In this document: piece by piece, positions 13,301 through 22,232 of the stretch
Layout of the letters: every line of letters begins with the position of its first letter
Numbering within the stretch: the stretch's first letter is position 1
DNA from: Phylloscopus collybita
Taxonomy: Eukaryota > Chordata > Aves > Passeriformes > Phylloscopidae
Direction of reading: 5' to 3'
DNA: 64,000 nt
Assembly (NCBI GenBank): GCA_027886175.1
Contig: JAJNNQ010000029.1
Coordinates: 4,706,501-4,770,500 of the forward strand
Translations under genes and position numbers: made by a program
The notes under the pieces: model-generated
Database searches by the model: none
Told to the model about the DNA's origin: nothing
The model's input: only the letters and a program-made list of their open reading frames with translations

Positions 13301-16300
13301 GTCAGATGCTTATAGCAGTCTAGCACCAGAATTTAATACATTCTTAAGCAAGCTGCATCATGTTAAACAGGTATTATTTTCTTATTGGTTAATTTACACT
13401 TTTCTGTTCTTAACCCTGCATTTAACATAGTTACAGACCAGTTCTATACAAGCCTAACTCAGCTGAAGCCTAATGATGACCAAAGTCGGTTTTCCTGCCC
13501 TGTAGACTATTAAACAGTAAATGGTATCTGTTCATTTGCTCTGCTGACTCTGACACAGTAGCAGAACAACAGTGGATAAATTTGTGGTGTTACTGTTCTG
13601 AATAACCAAGGATAGTAATCTCATCATTAGATGCAGTTAAATAAGGTATGTTAAAATTCTTCTGATGTGCTATGCTGTTACATAGAAACATTACTGTATA
13701 TTCAGAATTGCATGGTACTTCTATCACCAATAAAAATTCCAGTCCAAATATTTCCGAGTGTGTTAGGACTTCTTCCCCTGCAGATTTCTTATCTAAATTC
13801 TACTTCTCGTTCCAAATCCAGGTGCAGTTACATAGACAAGTGTTTATCTGCCTACATTTACTTTACAGGTCAATACTCCACTGCCAGCCTTGAAACAAAC
13901 AGGGTTTAAGCAGGCTAACTTGGAACAGAAGAAAAACAGTGAAGATGTTCCTAAAGCAGTACCTACAGTAAGAAAGACAGACCTGGAGCAGGCTAAAGGT
14001 GAGATGGAAATCATTGTCTCAGTAACAACTGGTAAAGAATGGTTTAATTCAACTGAACATTTAGAAACACTTTTGTACACTAGATTAAGATGAAAAAAGT
14101 GACACCAACAGTCTGATCATCAATCAGGTTTCCAGCTGAAGGAAAGCTTGCTAGGATTTCTGTTGGTTCAGTTTCGTTGTAGTAGGTGTGTTGCACATAA
14201 AGGAAAATAAAAATACTGACAATTCTTGAGTCATGTTCCTCATTTAATAAATATGGAGAAAATACCCAACTTTTGGAAGGAATAATTTTCAAGCATACTT
14301 AAAATTTGCTGTCTTAGTAAGTTTGACATATTCAGCCTGGTACCCCTCCTCTCTGTGAAACAGCTGAAAATCAGGCTTACAACAAACACACATCTATATG
14401 CTTTCCATGTGCTGTCATTGAGCAAAATGCAAGAGAAATGATACACCTGGGTTTTGGTTAGTTAGTCTAATGGTTCCTTTTGGCATTGAACTTCAGAAAC
14501 TATTGATTTGAATGGATGTATTCTTATTTGTCTGTTTTGCATAGTAGTGTGTGTGATATAAATTCAGTTCTTAAATTTAATTATTCTTACATACTGTCTT
14601 AAATTACAATCTTGTGAGCATGCAGCTCTCATTTTAGAGAGCTAGCAATTGAAGACAATGTCTACATATAGTTTGAGAAAATTTTATGGGTTTTTTAAAA
14701 TTAAAAATGCAGATACGTGAGTAAAAAGATATATGCTAATGTCTACTAAAAAATAACAGCACTCCTGCACTTCCCTCTTCATGTTTAAAAATAACAACAG
14801 ACTTGAATACTTGCAAATCTGCCTATGTGATGCTTTGTCCTGAGCTACTTTTGAACACCAAATCAATTTTATTGTTGGTAATAAGATGTAACACACAGAA
14901 ATCTGATGCTTGTATAGGACACCACAATTTTTATCTAAATTGCTCTGTTTCACTTACCCAATTTATTAACCACACATACCAAAATTTTAAGGATGTTAGA
15001 AGCATGAATCTGTTGACAGTAAATGAAGTTCCCTTTTTTAGCTGTTCCCAGTAGGAAAAACATGAGTTGTCTTCCTCTTATCTCTGGAACTGATGTGATT
15101 GGAAGATAATCTTACAGAGGAAAACCAATTATTTAATTAAAAATATAAAGCATTATTTATTAAAGGTTTTTAACTTGTGCCACACTGGGAGGCATTTTTT
15201 TTTCACTCAGAATCATTTTTGTTGTTTTCAGAAAAAACAGACAGCCTAACTGACATCAGAAAACAGGAGCCTAAGGCAGAAGAGGAGCAGCTTTCTAGTC
15301 GGTTGGAAAAACCTCAAGAGTCACTCAAAGCTGCTGCAGGTCCCAAGGAGATGCTGCCTGAGTCCGAGAAGGAGCCAAATCCACTTGAGGATGAGAAACA
15401 TGTAGCTGGGCAAGATACATTGGAGCCAGCAGCAGAGCAGGCTGCCACTGAGGAAGTTGAGAGGGAACAGTTCCTAAATTACGATGACAAGCAGGATGAC
15501 TTGCTCCCTGGAAGAGCTGGTTTGTAGCATGTCATGTATTGTTAAAAACAGTAACAAACTGAAAAGTAAAGAAATGAAAGTGTGGAATAGGGCATGATTT
15601 CTACAACAGTGGTGGAAGCTGGCCAGACCTAGAACAGGTTTTCATAAAGGTCAGTGTGATGTGGAAGGTGTCAGTCTGAGCAATCGCCTGCAGTCAACGA
15701 GTTAAGATAGAGGCTTCTGATTGTGCAACATGAAGCTGCCAGGCTGAGTTCCTCTGCATCACCATAAGAGTCCTACTGTCTCTCCATTGGCTCTACGAAG
15801 TGTTTAGCGAAATTCGCCCCAAAACTTTTTGGTATTGGAGCTTTAAAAGAATATGATGCATCTGAAAAGGATGAGATATTAATCATCCAAAGCACTGATG
15901 AGTAGAGGGTTACTCTATGCATGGATGTTTTCCAGTTAGTCTTTTTACAATGTCAGTGTGTGAATACTAGCTATTCCTATTTCAAAATAAGCTACCCTGG
16001 GTAAAACTGGTAACTCAGACTTCAGGTATCTGAAGTTTATTGTTGCGAGTCTTCATGGATCAGATATTGTAAAGGTGCCAGTTTCTGGCATCTATCAAGT
16101 GACCCTGAACTACATATTTCAACAGCACTGAGCAGCAGAGTATTGATGCTGTGTTTAAACCTGACCAATGTCTAGACATTGCTCTGTCTTGAGGGATTTG
16201 GTCTCAGTAGCCCAAAGTAATCAGAAGGAAGCCATATGGCAGTCAGAGCAGGAATTGATGCTCACCAAAAATGCTGTTTACACTTTTCTAGTAAACACCT

Positions 16301-18034
16301 CCTTAGAGTTATCAGTGTTAACATTGTTGCTAACTTGGCAGGGATAAATAATCTCATCTGCATTGCTAAAGCAGTATTTTTCCAACTGATTCAAAAAGCT
16401 ACTGGCCAGAGCAGGCTATACCCAAAAGAGATGTAATTACAAATTATCTAAACTGCTTTCATTTTAATGGTAATAAATAGCAGAAAGACTAGATTTAAAA
16501 AAATCATCCAACAATTAATGCAAGGAGAAAAATCTCTGCCATGCAGCCCATGAAAGCTCAGTTTCAAAGGTCTGCATTTCTGTGTGCTAAAAAGGCTAGG
16601 AGAATGTTCTTCAGGCTTCATGGTTCAACCTTACTGCTCAGTTTCCTTGTAGCCAAAGGAGTTTAAGGTAGAAAGACTTCTTCAGTAATCTATGGGCATC
16701 CTCTTTCAAGAAGAGCTGCTTCTGAAATTTTCAGACCTTTAGATCTATTACTGTAAAAATCTATTTGATGTAGTGGTCTGAACATAAATGACAAAGCTTA
16801 CAATTTTCAAGCCTCTTTTTTAGCCACTTACTAACTGAAGGCTTGTTTTAAGAACATACAGAATAGAGGCTGTGATCCATCTTAATTGAGGTTTGCTTAC
16901 ACCTCTCTGCTGTTACCTTTTTTCCTGGTTGATTATTTGAAAAATAAGAATAGTAGTTTGGCAATCAGAAACGTTTCCATTTACATCTGAGTCCTCTATC
17001 TAAAGAAATCATACAATAGTCAATAAATGATGCTTGAGAGAAGTTAATGACTTAAGTGAAGGGTGAAGAAAATCTCTTCTAGGAGAAAAGTACTTCTGTG
17101 ATAACATAGCACATCATAAAACATTTTATGCTATAGTTACAGCACTCTGCTTGCTGGACAAGCTAAAACAAGAAGAGGTTTTCAGCAACGGCTTCAGGTT
17201 TTGCCCTTCCATATGCTGTTTAATGTATTCTGAAATTGTGTAATGCTCTTTTTTTTTATGATCATCAGAGTGCTAGCTGATTTTGCTATGCTCTCCAAAT
17301 CCCAAAAGATTGTCCTCTATCTAGTTCTTTTGACACTATTTACAGCCAAAGTTGCTTTGAAAATTAACACTTCAAAGGAAAAATAATATAAAAACTTACT
17401 CAGAATGGCAATTCATTGAGCAGTCAAGTAATTCTGTGGAAGATATTTACAGTCACTCTTCTTGTGTGCACATGACCTTATGGTATAGCATAGAACTACT
17501 TAACTACTTAATCTTCTTCCAGACAAACAGGAACATGAAGCAGTGAACCAGGACAAGGATGTTGATTACAATTTAGATGTGAATGAAGCTGAATCAGAAA
17601 CAGACAAGCAAGCAGCACTTGCAGGGATTGAAAATGGTAAAAAGAAAAAAAACCCCAGTTTTAATCTAAATATCACATGCTGAAAATGTTAAGATCATAT
17701 TTTGCATGGTATCCTGTAGCAAGCTATACCTAGTTAATTTCTGTTGGTTTTTTGAACTTTCCCTCATGTTTACAGTGTGACCTGTTTTCTGTATAGCACC
17801 ACTGAACCTACTCTTTAGTGGGGGGTGTGATATCTATAACTTTACTTTAACAGTCCTTACAAAATTTATTCTGTTGTTTTCTAGATAAAAGTTTCCATAT
17901 GAAGAACTTCTGCCTCTTAAAGAAATTTCTGGTTTGTTGTTTTTTTGTGTGTTTTTTTTTCCTCATTAGTTCAAAACGCTGAAGATATAAAGAACCACTT
18001 ACCTGACCAAGGTGAAGGACAACAGAAGTTGTGA
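4335..18034 (+). CDS. GOLM1: GOLM1 (Golgi membrane protein 1, GP73), 3' seven coding exons, partial at 5' end
   Basis: Coding exons are 4335-4389, 5340-5442, 8793-8919, 13869-13998, 15232-15519, 17523-17636 and 17970-18034. Every junction has AG/GT borders and all phases join, giving 882 nt (293 residues plus stop). Human GOLM1 from residue 103 to its end is about 299 residues. Diagnostic matches are the coiled-coil stretch containing FQKNQTNL and KFSYDLSQCINQ, and the acidic block NEAESETDKQAALAG. GOLM1 is a type II Golgi membrane protein with a short cytosolic tail, one membrane anchor and a lumenal coiled coil followed by an acidic tail. The anchor and the human furin-type cleavage region lie in exons off the left edge. 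Two sequons seen here (NIT in the first exon, NQT in the second) correspond to human glycosylation sites. The human C-terminal NHT sequon is absent. The paralogue GOLM2 is less likely because the C-terminal block fits GOLM1 better. Convergent with NAA35. Confidence 0.95.
5340..5442 (+). CDS. GOLM1: GOLM1 coding exon, coiled coil
   Basis: Encodes the coiled-coil stretch from EHLKNLQTEYGKL to KKFSYDL, including the conserved sequon N-Q-T. Acceptor CCAG is at 5336-5339 and donor GTAAGT starts at 5443. Confidence 0.93.
6099..6126. repeat. 14-bp tandem duplication
   Basis: CATAATGATGTTCC occurs twice back to back in a GOLM1 intron. Confidence 0.85.
8181..8245. repeat. cluster of GGATATAT palindromic repeats
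   Basis: Within about 65 bp the self-complementary AGGATATATCCT (8187-8198) is followed by an inverted pair ATATATCCT / AGGATATAT (8210-8229) and a further AGGATATAT. It lies in the GOLM1 intron before the exon at 8793. Confidence 0.8.
8793..8919 (+). CDS. GOLM1: GOLM1 coding exon, end of coiled coil
   Basis: Encodes SQCINQIKELKEQCEERIDE and then a diverging tail ending DFTGDSQ. The first half is nearly identical to human GOLM1. Acceptor TTTTTCAG precedes it and donor GTATGG follows. Confidence 0.94.
11735..11773. repeat. 16-bp direct repeat, period 23
   Basis: ATACCATAAGATTGCC is present at 11735-11750 and again at 11758-11773. Immediately upstream, 11678-11702 forms a 10-bp stem hairpin. 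Confidence 0.8.
12080..12400 (-). mobile_element. CR1 LINE 3' fragment, antisense
   Basis: Read on the plus strand it contains antisense CR1 landmarks: ATCCAGCCATTAAC, ACCTGTTCCAATGCCTGACC and CCTAATATCCAAATTAAATC, followed by the antisense GGGCCATTTCCC. This is a typical 5'-truncated CR1 tail, moderately diverged. Confidence 0.85.
13050..13240 (-). pseudogene. olfactory receptor C-terminal relic (avian OR14-like), frameshifted
   Basis: The minus strand encodes, in one frame, FPYVSVGMFAYLRP (receptor TM6/third extracellular loop region). In a second frame it reads SSPSLDLVAGSPVLGAVPA. Back in the first frame it reads VNLFIYSMGNRELRNAM and a stop near 13050. Together these parallel the C-terminal part of intact avian receptors: FAYL.P, then SSPSLDLV..VLY.VVPP, then the family signature NPLIYSMRN.EL..AL. 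Two frameshifts, and a TAG in the first frame at the SLDLV region, make it non-functional. Only the C-terminal third is recognised; DNA to the right (13240-13340) does not continue the family. It lies antisense inside a GOLM1 intron. The family call rests on remembered motifs. Confidence 0.62.
13869..13998 (+). CDS. GOLM1: GOLM1 coding exon, variable lumenal tail
   Basis: Encodes a low-conservation segment from VNTPLPALKQTGFKQ to DLEQAK plus one base. Called from its splice sites (TTTACAG at 13862-13868, GTGAGA from 13999), phase continuity and position. Confidence 0.85.
13999..15231 (+). other. GOLM1 intron
   Basis: No gene, repeat family or RNA gene recognised. Confidence 0.65.
15232..15519 (+). 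CDS. GOLM1: GOLM1 coding exon, acidic lumenal region
   Basis: Largest GOLM1 exon here (288 bp). It encodes about 96 residues very rich in Glu, Asp and Gln, ending LNYDDKQDDLLPGRA. Low-complexity acidic composition is typical of this part of the protein. Acceptor TTTTCAG ends at 15231 and donor GTTTGT starts at 15520. Confidence 0.88.
15520..17522 (+). other. GOLM1 intron
   Basis: No gene or known repeat recognised. One T-run is present near 17250. Confidence 0.65.
17523..17636 (+). CDS. GOLM1: GOLM1 coding exon with conserved C-terminal block
   Basis: Encodes DKQEHEAVNQDKDVDYNLDV followed by NEAESETDKQAALAGIEN. The second part is the best-conserved piece of the GOLM1 tail and the strongest single identifier of the gene. 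Donor GTAAAA is weaker than consensus. Confidence 0.95.
17970..18034 (+). CDS. GOLM1: GOLM1 terminal coding exon with stop
   Basis: Encodes VQNAEDIKNHLPDQGEGQQK, a final Leu, and TGA at 18032-18034. It aligns with the human end (VEDQKRDTINLLDQ...) but lacks the human NHT sequon. The acceptor follows a long T-run (about 17942-17960) and CCTCATTAG. Confidence 0.9.
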
Positions 18035-18166
18035 ACAAAGGAAGTTCATGATGCAACTGAGTCACCTCTTCATCCAAATGCAGCAATGATCCAAGCAAAC
18101 TGATCTTAGAAGGTTTTGATTATCTTCTAAAGGCCTGACCAAGGGCCCAAACAACGTAGTATTTTC

Positions 18167-18207
18167 TTGTGAAGTTTTAGTACTGTTGTGAAGTTTTAGT
18201 ACTGTTG
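18167..18207. repeat. perfect 19-bp tandem duplication in GOLM1 3' UTR
   Basis: TTGTGAAGTTTTAGTACTG is repeated exactly (18167-18185 and 18186-18204), then TTG. It lies about 130 nt after the stop codon. Confidence 0.9.
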
Positions 18208-18310
18208 CACTGGGGAAAAGATGTAAATCTCTGGAGGCTTGTTTCAAAGCAGTTTGGCCTGTGCAATGACTTTGTCCTTCCTATCAATTACAAAATTGCA
18301 ATCAGGTAGC

Positions 18311-18316
18311 AATAAA
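18311..18316 (+). promoter_or_regulatory. candidate proximal poly(A) signal of GOLM1
   Basis: Canonical AATAAA 277 nt after the GOLM1 stop codon. Whether it is used cannot be told from sequence. Confidence 0.35.
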
Positions 18317-20654
18317 GGTAGTAACTTTGAAGTTGGCTACCTTGTATAGCCATACTACAGTAAGCTGTATGCGGATTGGTGGCAGGTGATAAACAGACCT
18401 CATGTTAAACAGGCCAAAGATGGATCTCTCCCCTGAGCAATGCACAGTAGAGAAATTCCCAGCCTAGTTTTAAGAATTTAAGAAGGAGCTGTGTTACTTG
18501 TAACAAAACTCAGGAGGGATGAAAACCAGTCCATGCTGCAATCTATCCTTGTGCCCATTCTGGCACCTTTTTACTGCAACACAGACTGAGAAAATACAAC
18601 TGTAGTCCTGGGATACTATGCAGAATGCTAGATGTACCCAGGCCTCTAAATTAAATTCCTAGATTACAACACTAGCGAGATGTGTTCTTAGCTTCAAAGT
18701 TCGAAAAAAAACAAACCACAAAGGATTCTGACAATAGCAGCTTCTTCTTAAGAGATTAGACAGGAAGATTTTTCTGAAAGCTTTGTTGGATTCTACAAGG
18801 TCAATACTGACAATTTAGTTTGGTTACCACTACCTTGCACAAGTTTAGTGTAAAAATTCAAACTCATATACTTTCCATGACAGAAGCCCTCTGAAATGGT
18901 GTACTACAACTACCCTTTTACTCTACCCAATCACTATCTTCTGCAAAAATAGAGAAATGAAAATGTTTGCCTTGTACAACAGAAATCACTGCTTTTCAAT
19001 GTGACTAATCTTCTCTGCTGGACTTCTGATGGAGGTAATCAGACTATGGATTTAGAACACATGGCAGTGTTTCCCACAGGTGAAGCCTGAGTTGTGAAGT
19101 CATCTATTAATCACAATGTATCATCTTGTTAATGTTCTGCAGTCTTTTTCTTTTCTGTAACTTGTTAAATGTAAACTAATAACTAGTTTACATGTGGTAA
19201 GCTGAAATACCCTCTACTTACCACTAAGGCACTCTTAACTGCAATCGCTGTTATAAGTTGGTTTGAAGAAATTTCTGTATTTGTGTATACCTGTGTTGTG
19301 AGCACTTTGTGAGTATGAACAAATCTCTGTCAAGGCAGCAGACAGCTGTAACTAACTTGCCAACCAGCATTCCATTTAAGAAAACACAAATTTGTCTTTG
19401 CTTTCCGTTAAAGCACTTCAGTTTTTAACTCCTTTTCTGGAGTGTCATTTTTCAGTGTACTAGTTTATAGCTGCTGTACCTTAAGATATCTAAATATGCA
19501 TGTGAAAGGCTCACTCTTTTGTGTATGACAAGAGTATTACTTGTCATCAAGTGAAGAGTTTAAATTAAATTGCCTATTAAGTCAAAATGCCTATTAAGCC
19601 TAAACACAGAAACAGTTCACTGACAGTTTTTCACCCTGTGAGATCTAACTGGTCCTGAGTTGCTACAGTCAACGCAGCAGGAAAAACAAATGCTTGTAAG
19701 CATCTGTTCTGACAAGTATTGGGAAACTTGGGTTTGGGGATTTTTTTTTTTTGCAAATAATGACAACATAATGATGTTTTAATATCAGAGTGTTTACCCA
19801 TCATTTGGATAAAAATATTTACCTATCATCTGAGCATTTCCTAGGACTTAATCTATAAACAATTATGCAGCTGAGATTTAAGTCGATCAGGAATTTAATA
19901 CTGATTGTTAAAAAGCATATATTCTAACAGTAAAAAATAGACAATGAAACACTATATTCAAGTTGAATGAATAGCTTTACCAGTATCAAGTTAAAAATTC
20001 CAAAGAATCACTTTAATATATTGCCAGAGAATTATTTTAAAACTAAATGTTTTGGCTATGCTTCTGTACATTTTTGGACTTCTCCTAACCAACTGGATGT
20101 TGTCCCTCATAAATACGGCCACCTCTGTACAAAGCACACTTGTAAACCTCTGAGGGCAAAGGGTCTGAATATCTGCATGAGAGCAATGTTCAAAAGCATG
20201 AAGGACTAGTTTTATTCACAATGATTTCAAGGGCTTCAGTCTAACTCGGGTGGTAAATTTCTTGTAGGCAAGAGGCCTGTAAGTGTAATGTATAGAATTT
20301 TAGAATTAAAGGACCTTTACTTGAACAAGAGATTAATTTGGAACTATGGTGTACATAGTGTCATCTCTCACTTAAGTTTTTAGTTGTGTAAAGCATTGCT
20401 ACTCTTCTCTAATCATCTTGGTGTTATATTAGCACTTTGGTTTGGCTTTCTTTACAACTAAACACGACGCATTTTAGGTAAGTATTTAAAAGTAATCTTC
20501 TCTCGTGTATTAAGGTTATTCTGTACAATTCATCCAGTTTCATGCAATGAAAAGGGAAACTAATATTATTGCTATTTTCTTGGTTCCGCATAGCACATGT
20601 AATTTGCTTTCTCTCTTACTTGTGGCTTTTTTTAATACCGTTATTTGGAGAAAT

Positions 20655-20660
20655 AATAAA
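20655..20660 (+). promoter_or_regulatory. candidate distal poly(A) signal of GOLM1
   Basis: Canonical AATAAA about 2.6 kb after the GOLM1 stop, followed by T/G-containing DNA. It fits a long 3' UTR. Confidence 0.3.
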
Positions 20661-20680
20661 GGCTGTCCTTGAGCTACTGT

Positions 20681-22172
20681 CATGTAGCTCAGGATTTTTA
20701 AGATGGGAACGATTTTGTGACTATTTACAAGAAGCCAGAGGAATGCTCTGTGCCATTTTACATCTCCATATTCCAGGCTTTTTATTCCTTTGGCAGCTAG
20801 ATGAAAGCATTCAAGTGTATTAATCATGATGGTAAGCAAACATGTAATGTGATATGCTGTCTCCTTAGCAAAGAATTTGGAAAGAACATGTCTTCAGGAG
20901 AGTACTTCTACTTATTTCAGGAAGCTGCAAATTGCTGGAAGACAAGTGGGTGTTCCACTTCCGAGGTAACTCATTGTTTTCAAGCTCAGCAGTGCTGCTG
21001 CTTAGGGGATGAAGCTGAAGTGATATTAATCTACAGTAAAATTAGCTGATAGGATTAACACCAAAAAATATCTTGTATGGTCAATTTACCAGCCCATCCC
21101 TACAGTGGAAGTCATTGTACACCAAAATGATGAATTGTCCTGTCCAACAAAGGATTTGCTTGTATGGCCTAGGTATGACTTAGCCAGGGCCACATCCGCT
21201 TTTTGCTTGTAGCAAAAGATTGCTCTTCTGCTACAACACAATGACTTACCTCTATTATTTGAAAGTTTGGGAGGCAGAACAATTCCAGGAAGGCAAGGAT
21301 AGATTTGGGGCTTCTTCTGGTTTTGGATATCTATTGGTAAATTACTACAGAACACAGTAGGATCCAGCAGCCCCATTGCAGTCAAAAATGGAGAATAAAT
21401 AAAGATCATACTAGTGTAGCAATCTCTGGTTTACACGAGCAAACAAAGTTGCAGAGTTGGTAAAATAGAATCCTCAGTGTCTGATGCTACTGCTAGTGAC
21501 TACTGCAGTGTCTGCAGTTCAGATTCTCCAGCACTTTGAGAACAAAGACAAAGGAACAAATTCCAAGTAGGAATCACTCACTCAATAGCTAAATGACTTA
21601 ATTTTCATCTGCTCTTGATCTCTATAAAGATCTTTATAAGATCCTCTTTAGCTTGGAGGATGTGCTGAGGAAAAAAACCCAACATTTCTCTACTTGCAAA
21701 GTGAGCAATTCTGATACAATTAAGGAAAAATACAGAAACTCAGTATCTCTCCAAGTGACTTTGTTAAATGCAGAATGGCAGTAGCTCAGCTGTGCACAGA
21801 CATAAGGCTCTATTGTATGATTTTTATTCAGCTCCTAACCCACCACTTTTTCAGAATGCAGTAATGAAAGTTGTTTATGATCAATATCTGTAATAATATC
21901 AACTAAGATATGTTCTTTAATAATACAAAATTAAAATCAAAATTAAAATCAGCTTCACTCATAAAATCCAATAAACTTTGTACAAACCACTTTAAAACAG
22001 CAGTTGTCATTCAAATCACATAAAAGCAGCAGACTACAGATATTCCACGTAACAGTATTTTTATCCTGGACGTCCCTCGTAGTCTGAGTGCAGCACTAGT
22101 TATTCCCTCTCCTAGAGCTGGTATCTGCTACACAGATATTCTTCAGGTATCCTAACAAAAATCTCTTGTCCT
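20681..22172 (-). other. NAA35 3' UTR side of the convergent interval
   Basis: DNA between the two convergent genes, nearer NAA35. Candidate poly(A) signals for NAA35 read on the minus strand include TTTATT at 21823-21828. No coding signal is seen. Confidence 0.45.
21823..21828 (-). promoter_or_regulatory. candidate NAA35 poly(A) signal
   Basis: Minus-strand AATAAA about 345 nt beyond the NAA35 stop. It is the first canonical hexamer reached in that direction. Confidence 0.4.
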
Positions 22173-22232
22173 TCAAACAAGCTTCACAACTGGAAAGTAT
22201 TTATGAGGAGAGAAGTCGAATTCTGGAGGAAC
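22173..22232 (-). CDS. NAA35: NAA35 exon 23, terminal coding part (residues 707-725)
   Basis: Encodes [19 protein letters not shown] and TGA at 22175-22173. Acceptor CTTTATAG. Human has SVHKY where this has SPHKY. Confidence 0.95.
   Translation of the reverse strand, partial: VPPEFDFSPHKYFPVVKLV

Larger units (their letters stand above)
8920..13868 (+). other. GOLM1 intron with CR1 and receptor relic
   Basis: Large intron. Its right part carries a short duplicated unit (11735-11773), an antisense CR1 (about 12080-12400) and the olfactory-receptor relic (13050-13240). Nothing was recognised between 8920 and 11670. Confidence 0.7.
18035..20680 (+). other. GOLM1: GOLM1 3' UTR and downstream DNA, end not resolved
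   Basis: Non-coding sequence after the GOLM1 stop. AATAAA hexamers occur at 18311-18316 and 20655-20660, which would give 3' UTRs of roughly 0.3 or 2.6 kb. Human GOLM1 has a long 3' UTR, so the distal site is plausible. No coding signal is seen. A 19-bp perfect tandem duplication lies at 18167-18207. Confidence 0.45.
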
